Positions 55,083 through 64,000 of a stretch of DNA of 64,000 bases are shown one piece after another. The position numbers and the translations under genes are program-made. A model generated the notes under the pieces. The model was not told where the DNA came from. It searched no databases and worked only from the letters and a program-made list of their open reading frames with translations. Origin of the DNA: Gonatopus flavifemur (lineage: Eukaryota; Arthropoda; Insecta; Hymenoptera; Dryinidae); assembly GCA_018340375.1 (NCBI GenBank), contig JAFFJZ010000009.1, positions 1 through 64,000 of the forward strand. The letters are read 5' to 3'. Positions within the stretch are counted from its first letter, which is position 1. Every line of letters begins with the position of its first letter.

Positions 55083-55936
55083 ACCTACACTGTAAAGCAA
55101 AACAACAACAAAATTTTGTTAATATGAGAAAAATTTTGATGGATCCACAAAAATTTTGCTGGGATAACAAAATTGTTTTGTTGATCAGATTTCAACAAAA
55201 TGATTTTTTGGGTGTATACACCTTATTTGTCACTGGAATGCCCGAGGGGGTCAATTTCAATACACATTTTTTTGCATCGCATTGTTCTCAATTTTATGTT
55301 GAATTTTACTGGAAGCAGACCGATATTAAATCACACAAAAGGGACCAAACAATCAATATTCAATATTGATTGAAACAATTGTTATTTCAATCAATGAAAG
55401 TCGCGAGGATTAAACTTTTAAATTATATAAAATGAAGAAAAATGAAATGTCAGAGAAAATACAAAGTAGTCAAATCGACCCTCTCGGGTATTCTAGGGTT
55501 AGTTAATTTGGATTTTTATCTAGTTCACTTCGTACTATTGATATTGAAAAATAAGACATCAGTTATTTCAGATTGAACCATTATAAACGTTCAAATGAGC
55601 CTGACTGGGAAGTTGAAATCATTTTTATTCTATACTTCCTCATTTTGACGAAAAAGCTATCGGTTATATTGTTTTTAGTGAATAATTACTATAAATTATT
55701 GTCAAACTCAATGAAATCTTTTCAAACCCAAGGTTAAAATAGTACATGCTGGGAATTATTCATTAATCTTCATCCCAAAACATTATATAATATTTTTCTC
55801 TGGGTATAATATCAGGAAATAGAGGAATTTCGATTTTCCCTGACTCAGGTTAAAATTCCATGACTTTTCCCTGACTTTTCCCGGTAATTCCAAATTCCCT
55901 GACAATTCCAGGTTTTCCAGTTCACTCGCCACCCTG

Positions 55937-56620
55937 GAATCTTCATTACCCAAAGATGCTCTTATGTTATCTATCTTCCCCTGGAAAGACAATGAGAATC
56001 TATTCCCTAATTCGTTCCTATCTTCATTGCCAAAAGAATTCAAAATGTTCTCATATGCTGATAATTTCTTTCTCCTACCTAAGATTTGATTAATACAATT
56101 CCAAGTATCTCTAATATTTCCTGTTAATTTTTCTAATAGCTTATAGTAATAGTCACTTTTCTGTTTCCTTATTAATTTTACTAGTCCATTCCTTACTTGT
56201 TTGAATTCTGTTCTTAATTTCTCATTGTACCTATCTTTCTTGATCCGTGACCATAATCTCTCTTTCTTTTTTATCTGTCCTAGAATTTCTTCATTTATCC
56301 AGCCTTTATCATTCTTAATATTGATGACTTTCTTTTCAGATTGGCTGGAATTATAAATTTCCTTAAATCTATCAACAATTCCATTGTATATGTATTCTGC
56401 ATCATAGCTATTAACTAGGTTTGTCCAGTCTATTTCTCTGATTTTCTTATTCACTATCTTTGTATTTATATATTTTACTTCTCCAGCTGTTACCTCATCA
56501 TTGTTTCCTTCTTCCATTCTCACGGTAATCCCTATCATATAATGGTCCGCTATTTTTTGCGTAACCACATATGCTAGTAATGGAAAAGAACCATTTACTA
56601 TGAGCTTCTCGAACCTGGCC
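55937..56620 (-). pseudogene. Split retrotransposon, endonuclease end and linker
   Basis: This is the 5' continuation of 42227-43841. On the minus strand it encodes the end of an endonuclease domain (VVTQKIADHYMIGITVRM), then the linker with KGWINEEILGQIKKKERLWS and RKQKSDYYYKLLEKL, then TWNCINQILGRRKK, up to SLGNED at the break. After the hAT-like insertion the frame resumes as SQETTELHWKENDRQRI. No stop is present in this part. The 5' end is lost where a mariner fragment begins. Confidence 0.88.
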
Positions 56621-57100
56621 AAACTATTACAGCTGAGCGTTACCGGGCCCAGCTGATCAAAGTAAGTGTTGCTCTGGAGGAAAAAAAAACATTTATGGGG
56701 CAAGGAAGGCGAAAAGTGATGCTGCTGCATGATAATGCACGTCCACATACAGGAAAACCAACCCAGGAACTCATCTTTAATTTAGGCTGGGAAGTTGTAC
56801 CTCATGCGGCACTTTCACCAGACTAAGCTCCTTTTGATTATCACTTATTCAGATCAATGTCGTCATATTTGAAGGAGCAGCATTTCATGAATTTTGAAGA
56901 TGTCCGGAAATGGCTGGATAACTATTTTGTTTCAAACCCACCAAGTTTCCATCGTGAAGGCATTTATCTACTAACCGATAAATGGCAAAAGACAAGATAA
57001 AAACGCCGAGTATTTTAGTTGATAATTCTTGAAAGAAGTATTTTTTTTAATAAAATTGAATTTGACAAGAAAAAGCCGATTCTCAACTTGCACACCCAAT
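56620..57100 (+). mobile_element. mariner-like 3' fragment
   Basis: It contains the C-terminal half of the transposase gene, a short AT-rich 3' UTR with an AATAAA-like 'aataaaattg', and possibly a terminus near 'cttgcacaccc'. The 5' half and left terminus are missing at the junction with the retrotransposon. Confidence 0.75.
56623..57000 (+). pseudogene. mariner-like transposase C-terminal half
   Basis: The frame reads TITAERYRAQLIKV, then VMLLHDNARPHTGKP (second catalytic Asp) and GWEVVPHAALSPD, where a TAA at 56824-56826 replaces the usual Leu/Ile codon before AP. The third Asp follows in APFDYHLFRSM, and the frame ends at 57000. HDNARPH and DYHLFRSM distinguish this lineage from the HDNAPAH types elsewhere in the window. 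Confidence 0.85.
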
Positions 57101-57969
57101 ATATACAGACATCATTTGAGAACCGCTAGTCACTTTTCGCTTATCACTAGCGATCGTCTAATTATGTTGATTCCGTGAAATATTGTTTCGGCAAATTCAC
57201 CCTCTACCCTGTTCCTCAGCTCGGTGGATATAGCAACACTGCCTCTCGATGTATCGGAATGATGGAAAAATTTCATCTCGTCTGCTGAACCAATCCATCA
57301 TGGTCGCTTATGATTGACAGGTATCGCTTCGCGTTTTCCACATACGTTTCATCAACTTCGGAAATGTTAAATTGACCCGAATTGTGTTTCAGAGTCTATT
57401 CTCAGGTAAGTACTATTCATTCACATCATTTCATTGTTTGTGCAATCTAAATTATTCCCATAAACTTGGCGCAAAGGTTTCCTCGTTCTTTTCATATACA
57501 ATTTTTGTTCAAAAAACCACCTGTCGCAGCGCTCGAGTGCCCTTGGGATTTGTCAACGAAAACCTTTATTCTGCATTAGGGTGTTTCATTTTTGAGGATA
57601 AGAATGAGAATGTGGAATTACTGTAGACTCCGTTCACTCCTCGAATCTCAGTGATATAAAAATTGAATGTGCTGAATTCAAAGAAGATTGGAAAATATTC
57701 AATGGTTGCACACTTCAAACAGTTTGACCAGAGTGAGCCAAAAAAATTCGTAAGGTTGATCATCATCATTCCAAAATCAAACAATCATGAACTTTGAACA
57801 GGAGAAGAAGAGAGAATGCCGGTCAACGGGCAATAGTGTTCACTGTATTATCTCGATAATTATTGGATGTGTCTGCACGTAAGGGATGTCATGAAGTCAG
57901 GAGATTATGACAAGTACTGGTGGTAAAGTACTTGGTCAATTGACTTGCGTGATTCGTTGACAAAAAGTA
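57101..57969. other. Interval with a possible splice donor, no gene recognised
   Basis: 57200-57410 is less AT-rich than its surroundings and contains 'ttgtgtttcag' ending 57392, then a consensus donor CAG|GTAAGT at 57405/57406. It could be a small or 5' untranslated exon of an unseen gene, or chance. No coding similarity is recognised in 57372-57626. Confidence 0.3.
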
Positions 57970-58136
57970 CCCCAACAGAACGAAAATCTGCGTACGTCCG
58001 CAGGATATTTGAAGCTCCAAGGGACGTCTGAGAGAGCTATCAGGGTTCCCCCAAAACTTGAAGAGTCATTTTCCCTGACTTTTCCTGACTTTCACTGACC
58101 ATGTTCAAAATTTTCCCTGACTCTCAAATAAGTATA

Positions 58137-58245
58137 CCCAGATAGCACACAAGTTGCTTCAAATTGTACCAAACTAATCAATTTGTTTCTATAACTGGAA
58201 ATAGCAAATCTGAAATACTTGGAGCAAGTTGGGGTAACTTAGGAC
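58137..58245. repeat. Possible CCCAGATAGCAC-type MITE
   Basis: 'tacccagatagcacacaagttg' resembles the family terminus and 'gagcaagttggggtaac' is a weak inverted partner. Short and uncertain. Confidence 0.35.
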
Positions 58246-58426
58246 GCCACTAAGCAAACTCAGCTTATGAATGAAATTGTGGAATTGTCATGATTTATGA
58301 TGGAATATTGATACAATTTACCAGTATATCGCATCATCACCAAATTCCTTTGAATATGAGTGTGATAAGCACATACATTCTGTCAAAAAAGTACCAGGAA
58401 TTCTTGAATAAAACACCAAATATTTT

Positions 58427-59634
58427 TTATTCTTCCAAATCTATTGTATCGCCTTCGAAGTAGTCCCCTCCCGAAATGATACATTCATGCCAACGGACAA
58501 TCCAATCATCAAAACATTTTTTATACGCTTTTTCCGGAATCGATTTCAGTTCTCGCCGTGAATTCTCTTTAATATCTTCTATCGATTCAAAACGGGTGCC
58601 TCGTAGTGGTAATTCAAGATTTGGAAACAGAAAAAAGTCGGCTGGAGCCAGATCAGGTGAATACGGTGGCTATTCGATGATATTCGTTGAGTTTTTGGCC
58701 AAAAATTGGTTCACAATGAAAGCCTTGTGAGATGGTGCATTATTGCGATGCAAAATCCATGAATTTTCTTTCCACAAATCTGGCCTTTTTCGACGAATTT
58801 GCTCTCTTGAACGCTGCATAACGCTTAGATGATATTCTTTATTCACCGTCTGACCTTATGGCGAGAATTCCGAATGTACAACAACACGATAATAAAAAAA
58901 CACAGTCAACATTACCTTCACTTTTCGACTTTGGCGTGGCTTTTCCGGTTCCGGCTCAGCTGGAAACCGCCACCCCGAAGCTTGTTGACTGGTTTGCATG
59001 TCATATTCGTAAACCCATGTCTCATCACCTGTTTTAATGCGTGTTATGAATGTGGGGTCGAAATTGACTCGTTCTAGCATGTCTTCAGCGACCTGTACGC
59101 GATTCAGTTTTTGGAGAAAATTCAAGTCTTTCAGAACTAATCGAGCGGCAACGCGTTTCATGTCCAAACAATCATGTAAAATAGTATGAACTGATTCGTA
59201 AGACACAGAAAGTTCACCTGCCATCTCTCTCAAACTTGAGTGACGATTTTCAGTCACCATTTCCTTCGCTTTATCGATATTGACTTCAGTTGAAGACGTC
59301 GATGGACGACCAGAGCGAGGCAAATCTTCCACCACATCTCGACCGCTTTTGAATGCACTGTACCACTCATATGCACGTGTTTTCGATAGAGTCAATTCAC
59401 CGTAACCCCGGGTACTCATGCTAGCGACTGTCGCGCGCGACATCATTAGAAGAAAAAAGAGATCCGAGTTGAAAACATCTTTCCTCTTTTTTCTTCTAAT
59501 GATGTCGCGTGCAACAGTCGCTGGCATGAGTCTCCGGCCTAAGCCTTCTCCAACATTTTCAGCGATTCGGCACACGAAATTCCATTTGCAACGCAAAATT
59601 TAAAACAAATTCTTTGTTCAATCTTTGTATCCAT
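58427..59634 (-). pseudogene. mariner transposase with inverted duplication, stops and a lost catalytic Asp
   Basis: It starts at an ATG at 59634 (minus) with ANGISCAESLKMLEK in one frame, passes an inverted duplication (59420-59530), then reads LSKTRAYEWYSAFKSGRDVV, SGRPSTSS, TGDETWVYEYDMQT (first Asp). A TAA after SEFSP (58856) interrupts it. Further on, LHRNNAPSHK shows Asn where the second catalytic Asp is expected. A TAG precedes PPYSPDLAPADFFLF (third Asp). It ends GDYFEGDTIDLEE at 58427. It is clearly inactive. Confidence 0.9.
59420..59530. repeat. Inverted duplication within a mariner gene
   Basis: 'gcgactgtcgcgcgcgacat' with 'cattagaagaaaaaagag' is followed after about 17 bases by its near complement. 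The arms are about 48 bp, so both strands encode ATVARDIIRRKK-like or RATVA-like segments. Confidence 0.88.
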
Positions 59635-59994
59635 TGTGACAATCGCGGGACATACTTGAGAGAACTGAAAAGATCGAGCACTATAAACAAACTGAATGAC
59701 AGATGACATTCGAACTCCGCGTCAATATACAGGACGAATGTACCAACTTAACAACAAAAAGAATGTTGACAAACCCGTTAGCCGCACTTTTTAAATGATC
59801 AATTCCCGGTACTTTTTTGACAGGATGTATATGTATACTTTCCTATCCATATAATGGTATCAAGGGCGTATTCAGAAACTCACGATCCTCCTTTGAGGGG
59901 ACTCGAGCATAAGGAAGTGGGGGACGGAAAAATTCAAATTCGTCAATGTTTGGAGGTTAAAATTTTACAATTCTATTTTTGAGCCTTCAGAAAT

Positions 59995-60136
59995 CCCTGC
60001 TTGAAGTGTCATATAGAATCGTATAGAATATCATAGATTATGTTTCAAAAACATGATAAGATTCACAGTTTCTATCATGTTTTTGAATCATATTTTATGA
60101 TATTCTATACGATTCTATATGACATTTTAAGCAGGG
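59995..60136. mobile_element. Palindromic MITE with CCCTGCTT termini, 142 bp
   Basis: CCCTGCTTGAAGTGTCATAT pairs with the complement of the right end; the arms match for nearly 65 bp through 'tagaatcgtatagaatatca', leaving a short loop. Confidence 0.92.
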
Positions 60137-60284
60137 TTAGCCATCCAAGGTTTGCGGCGATGTGGAACTCTAGGCATGTAATTTATTATGATTCACATCA
60201 AGTAAGGTAGTGAATTTTTGGATATTCCCTTGAATGGTATTACACACGGAGAAAAGTATATGGGATTGATTACCATTTACTTTA

Positions 60285-61575
60285 CAGGTTAGTTGAAAAG
60301 TTCCTGCGCTCACCAAGAGATAGCACTGCTAGCTCAAAACTTTTTTTTTCTCAAGTTGGTATATCTGTCCTGAGAACACATGCAAAGTTACAAGTCATTC
60401 TGTCACTCCATTCTTTGTTTACAAGCCATTTGAAGTTGACGTGTCATTGATTTTTTTTGATATGGAAAAAATTGAATATCCTGCAGTCATTAGGTTCTTT
60501 GTTTTGAAGGGTTTAAAAGCAAAGGAAATTTATGAGCAATTGTTAGAAGTGTATAAGGAGTCCTCACCTTCAAAACGCACCGTTGAATTCTGGGCTGGTG
60601 AATTTAAACGTGCTCGTACTAGCCTTGAAGACGATCCACGCGAAGGACGACCAAAAACTGCAACCACAGCAGAAATCATTGAGCATGTACATAATATGGT
60701 TAGTGAAGATCCAAGTTTGAATAAGCGTGGAATTGCTAATGCCATAGGCATCTTAGACGAACGAGTACTCCATATTTTACATGAAGGATTACGTATGAAA
60801 AAACTGTCTGGAAAGTTAGTGCTGCACACGTTAACAATTCAACAAAAACTGGATCGATAACAAATTTCTCAGCGTAATTTGGAGCGTTTTGAGCAGAATA
60901 CAACCGACTTCTTGCGTCGTTTTATAACTATGGATGAGACTTGGATCTACCACCATGATCCTAAATTGAAACAAGAACGTTTACAGTGGACTGAAGCTGG
61001 TTGTTCAGCTCCAAAGCAGGTGAAGTCACAACGATCAGCAAAGAAGGTTATGGCATCAGTTTTTTGGGATGGAAAAGGAATTGTGTTCATCAATTATCTT
61101 CAGAAAGGTAAAACAATCAACTCCGAATATTACTGCAGCCTTTTGGATCAGCTGGATGAAAAAATTCGTAAGAAAAGACCTGGTTTGAAGAAGAAAAAAA
61201 TAATTTTTCATCAAGATAATGCACCTGCTCACAAAAGTGTTTTGACGATGGCTAAATTCAAAGAACTCAAGTACGAATTGCTTGAACATCCACCGTATTC
61301 GCCAGATTTGGCTCCTAGCGACTACTATCTCTTCAGAAATCTCAAACAATTCCTTCGTGGAAAGCATTTTTCGTCGAATGAAGAGGCCATAGCAGCCGTA
61401 TACGGTTATTTTGCAGAGCTTCCGGAAAACCATTATAAGGATGGGATAAAATTATTGGAAGATCATTGGAGCAAGTGTATTGAGCTTCTAGGAAATTATA
61501 TTGAATAAAAAAATATATTTCGTAACAAAAACAGTATTCTTTCATTTCGAGCGCAGAAACTTTTCAACCAACCTG
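60285..61575 (+). mobile_element. mariner, full length (1291 bp)
   Basis: TA at 60283-60284 and 61576-61577. Inverted ends CAGGTTAGTTGAAAAGTTCC and the complement of CAGGTTGGTTGAAAAGTTTC, about 27 bp. The same family left the fragments at 15535 and 62832. Confidence 0.95.
60462..61508 (+). pseudogene. mariner transposase with a single premature stop
   Basis: From the ATG at 60462, 349 codons end at 61508. The only defect seen is TAA at 60858-60860, after KLDR, in the linker between the DNA-binding and catalytic halves. Motifs: MEKIEYPAVIRFFVLKGLKA, two helix-turn-helix regions, WAGEFKRARTSLED, then catalytic ITMDETWIYHHD, IIFHQDNAPAHK and LAPSDYYLFRNLKQ (D,D34D). The ATG is preferred over an upstream in-frame GTG at 60441. 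It could be a very recently inactivated copy. Confidence 0.93.
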
Positions 61576-61803
61576 TAATTCTCGTCGCAATTTTAGAACA
61601 GGAATTGAGTGACGACGCGCGATTTGGTGATCATTGCGATGTTAACCTATTGTTTCCATGGTAACGTGAACAGTTTATCGCATTGACTCCGATTTTGAAT
61701 GGTACTTGTTACAATTTAAAAATATCTGTCACCAAATTACTATTCTTCACAGTAACCATGACCGTATACTTTTCTCCGTGCACTTCACTCTAAAAAATTT
61801 GGC

Positions 61804-61945
61804 AGTGTTAGGTAAAGTCCACTCCGGATGGTGTTGATTCAACACCTGACGGTGTTATTTCGACACCGTATGGTGTCATTCTAATACCATTTGGAATTAT
61901 TTCAACACTGAATTCCGGAGTGGACTTTTATAGAATCCGCGCGTC
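61804..61945. mobile_element. Small MITE with GTGTT/AACAC repeats
   Basis: 'aaagtccactccgga' near 61824 pairs with 'tccggagtggacttt' near 61914. Between them 'ggtgttatttcgacacc'-like hairpins repeat at about 20-bp spacing. Confidence 0.75.
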
Positions 61946-62135
61946 GTTAATTCTGACACCGCTTTTCTCACAGTATTTTGAGACGTTTGGAGGTGATCTA
62001 CGGATTGAAATAAAATAAGCACAGTCAATAGATCAATTGTGAATACTTATTCGCCTGACATCGCGTTTTGACCAAACCAAAGGAATGGTATTTGCAAACA
62101 AAATCGCAAGGCAATTCAATGAAATTTATACTTCA

Positions 62136-62403
62136 CCCATACAGCACAAGAGTTCCCGTTATGCTCATGAATATGTATTTATTATGAATATTTTGAATTC
62201 AAAACGAACTGTTGATGAATAACTTAATGTTCAGAAAGGATTCGTATCAAGACTCCATAATGAATTCTGCGTGCATTCAATGCATTTTAATTTTTACTTC
62301 ATTGAATTCTCATTGAATTCATTATTGGTTGCATAACGGCGACTATTCAGAGAGTCTTTGGGAAGTCTTTATGAATTCAAATTGATCATTTGTGCTGGCT
62401 GGG
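62136..62403. mobile_element. MITE of the CCCA-n-CAGCAC family, 268 bp
   Basis: 'acccatacagcacaagagtt' at the left and 'tgtgctggctgggt' at the right. The interior has 'attcattat' and 'ataatgaatt' repeats and is related to 20086-20215. Confidence 0.75.
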
Positions 62404-62831
62404 TAAAAAATACACAAATGAACCTTGAAAATTTCTTGCTGGAATCAAATGTTTCAATTTTCCCTGACTTTTTATACATTTCAATGGATTTCCCCGACTA
62501 ATGGAGCATTTTGCAAACGTTCCCTGACTTTCTCTGATTGAATAAGAATTCCCTGACTTTCCCTGACTTTCGATGTCTGGGGGGGCCCTGGCTATTTGGA
62601 CATTCCCTGGACGTACACAAATTTCAGGTTCTGTTGGGGCAATATTTATTTCTCAACCGATCAGAAGTAGTTTTTTTCGAATTTCAATGAAAGATAAGAA
62701 CCCAATGAGCAAGGCGTGGATTTCAATATTCGACCAATACTTTTGATCTCAATAAGATTGACAAGACATTGAGCAATAACTGTGAGGTCTATTCCTCAAT
62801 TTCATATGAACCCTCAATTTTCACCCAGTTA

Positions 62832-63310
62832 CAGGTTGGTTGAAAAGTTTTAAAAGCAAAAATGAAAGGATGTGTATTTTTTGATGAAATGATTCTTTTT
62901 ATTCAACATAGTCTCCCTCAACTTCAACACACTTACTCCAACGATCCTCCGATAATTTTATACCATCTCTGTAATGATTTTCCGGAAGCTCCGCGAAATA
63001 CTGTTCCACAGCTGCAATAGCTTCTTCATTCGACGAAAAACGCTTTCCGCGAAGGAATTGTTTCAAATTTCTGAAGAGGTAATAGTCGGAGGGAGCCAAA
63101 TCTGGTGGATACGGTGGGTATTCGAACAATTCGTACTTCAATTCGTTCAGTTTAACCATCGCTAGAACACTTGTGTGAAAACGTACGTTGTCTTGATGAA
63201 AAATGATTTTTTTCTTCCGTAAACCGGGTCTTTTTCCACGAAGTTTTTCATCCAGCGGGTTCAAAAGGTTGCAATAATATACCTCTGTGAACTTGGCCGG
63301 CAAAAATTCG
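62832..63310 (-). mobile_element. mariner, 3' fragment
   Basis: The 3' terminus CAGGTTGGTTGAAAAGTTTT starts after TTA at 62829-62831. The 5' half is missing; the copy ends near 63310 where GC-richer sequence begins. Confidence 0.88.
62899..63303 (-). pseudogene. mariner transposase C-terminal part
   Basis: The minus frame encodes AKFTEVYYCNLLNPLDEKLR, KKKIIFHQDNVRFHTS (second Asp; the usual NAPAH is altered) and LAPSDYYLFRNLKQFLRGKR (third Asp) to a stop at 62899. It is closely related to 60462-61508 but lacks its N-terminus and first Asp; the apparent initial Met is not a true start. Confidence 0.9.
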
Positions 63311-64000
63311 GAAAAAATTTTTCCTTTATGGGATTAGAATCTGCTTCGTTTGTGCTGGTTTGTGCGATAAAAAATTTCGTTTGTGCTGCTTCGGGTACAG
63401 CGGTCATGCACGGATGGGAGAATGGCCCGCCGGCGGCTTGCTCCGATTTCAATGATCATATGCTCATTGGAAAGGGCTCGGCGCGCAGATGGTTGTGTGC
63501 TGTACAGTTTTCGATTAAAACCTGAGGGAAAAAAGTTACAGAGGAAAAAGTGGGGAACATGGTAAAAACGGAAAGCGCGGATGAGGTTATGACAAATAAT
63601 CAGCGAGCGGATGCTGAAAGTGACAATGAGCAGTCGATGAAGGGTGGGGAAAACCGGAAGCTAGGGAAATATCATCACACTGATTTGTGGTTGGGAGATA
63701 TCGATCTACGCGAGTAACACTGAAATCCCCTGGAAAAATACGCGAAAAGAGTACGTTCTCGGATACATGACCGTATGGGTCAGTGTGACATGAACCGGGA
63801 TCGTTTGTATGAGTAAGTAATATTCTCTAGCAATGTCCAGAGAATAATTCTATGCAGGTTTCATCGTTTGTGCGAGTCACAAATATGACTTAGACCCGAG
63901 AAACGGTGAAAAAGGCGGAAAATGCATGTTTTCGAGAGACAAATCGTTTGTGCTTTTTCGCCGTCACTCGAAACTCGACTGATACCTATCGAATATTCTT
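63311..64000. other. GC-richer terminal interval with recurrent TCGTTTGTGC
   Basis: The composition is clearly less AT-rich than the rest. 'cgtttgtgc' occurs around 63349, 63380, 63869 and 63949, with a variant near 63802. It may be the 5' end of another mobile element or of a gene that continues beyond the window. Confidence 0.4.
63559..63717 (+). CDS. Hypothetical 52-aa frame
   Basis: An ATG-initiated frame encodes a polar, acidic peptide (MVKTESADEVMTNN... ending WLGDIDLRE). A purine-rich leader (ggaaaaagtggggaac) precedes it. No family is recognised. Residue composition looks less random than AT-rich frames elsewhere, so it could be the first coding exon of a gene or mobile element gene to the right, but the TAA at 63715 argues against continuation without splicing. 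Confidence 0.25.
   Translation: MVKTESADEVMTNNQRADAESDNEQSMKGGENRKLGKYHHTDLWLGDIDLRE

Larger units (their letters stand above)
43842..55936 (-). mobile_element. hAT-like DNA transposon, 12.1 kb, nested in a retrotransposon
   Basis: The ends are CAGGGTGGCGAGT (43842) and its complement ACTCGCCACCCTG (55924-55936), with the 6-bp direct repeat GAATCT at 43836-43841 and 55937-55942. Beside both ends lie copies of 'CCCTGACTTTTCCCTGAC', likely transposase-binding repeats. It carries a full-length transposase gene (46057-48354, minus). More than a third of its length is later insertions: MITEs, an inverted repeat and a nested stack at 50914-52229. Removing it restores the host retrotransposon frame exactly. 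Confidence 0.88.
58376..59827 (-). mobile_element. mariner, 1452 bp, decayed
   Basis: TA at 58374-58375 and 59828-59829. Ends CATTCTGTCAAAAAAGTACC and the complement of CATCCTGTCAAAAAAGTACC pair for about 27 bp. It carries a transposase pseudogene on the minus strand that is lengthened by an internal inverted duplication. Confidence 0.92.
60245..61780. mobile_element. CACGGAGAAAAGTATA MITE holding a mariner
   Basis: Ends CACGGAGAAAAGTATATGG and the complement TATACTTTTCTCCGTG. Excluding the mariner at 60285-61575 the element is about 245 bp, similar to other members of the family. Confidence 0.8.
58041..62590. mobile_element. hAT-like non-autonomous element carrying mariners and MITEs
   Basis: Ends CAGGGTTCCCCCAAAAC and the complement of CAGGGCCCCCCCAGAC, flanked by GCTAT at 58036-58040 and 62591-62595. 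Next to both ends are 'TTTTCCCTGACTTTT'-type repeats like those of the 43842-55936 element. No hAT transposase is present; most of the length is other elements inserted later. Confidence 0.8.
57970..62639. mobile_element. MITE with CCCCAACAGAAC termini, split by a 4.55-kb insertion
   Basis: CCCCAACAGAACGAAAATC at 57970 pairs with the complement of the right end (CAGGTTCTGTTGGGG, to 62639); 'gcgtacgtcc' and 'ggacgtacac' continue the pairing. Subtracting 58041-62590 leaves an element of about 115 bp. Confidence 0.75.

Overview
This is an AT-rich eukaryotic window with features typical of an insect nuclear genome. It holds several mariner lineages, piggyBac, pogo-like and hAT-like DNA transposons, RTE-like and jockey/CR1-like non-LTR retrotransposons, and many small TA-flanked palindromic elements (MITEs). 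It also holds one PDGF/VEGF-type growth factor gene behind a TATA plus TCAGT initiator core promoter. I cannot fix the insect order from sequence alone. Only the growth factor gene (9571-10119, +) looks like an ordinary host gene; nearly everything else recognised is mobile or repetitive.

Layout. 1-6800: dispersed repeats, MITEs, a 122-bp minisatellite, and a piggyBac-like gene (- strand) broken by a mariner (2043-3335) and an RTE fragment (3802-4431). 6800-14400: a fragment of an unnamed protein family, then the growth factor gene with its promoter, then gene-free sequence with two MITEs. 14400-19050: a 208-bp inverted duplication of coding sequence, a non-LTR endonuclease fragment, a mariner 5' fragment, and 115-bp and 131-bp minisatellites with two opposed piggyBac pieces. 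21589-22994: an RTE-like reverse transcriptase. 22995-40640: an array of about 1.37-kb palindromic units carrying tRNA-like segments. It is split by a 4.65-kb pogo-like element with very long iterated inverted repeats (27012-31663), a 2.1-kb fold-back (31910-34050) and an 813-bp tandem duplication (35231-36856). 40691-41552: an internally deleted mariner.

41749-56620 is one non-LTR retrotransposon (- strand) opened by a 12.1-kb hAT-like transposon (43842-55936). Its 765-aa transposase reads through, and the transposon is itself filled with nested MITEs. 57970-62639 repeats the theme: a MITE holds a 4.55-kb hAT-like element that holds two mariners and several MITEs. The last 0.7 kb is less AT-rich and holds one 52-codon frame of unknown meaning.

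The window is best read as an insertion history. Target duplications, restored reading frames and undisrupted paralogous sites allow many insertions to be ordered. Intact-looking frames are the growth factor, the pogo-like transposase and the hAT-like transposase. One mariner (60462-61508) is a single stop codon away from an intact frame, and another (2221-3269) is a single base away.
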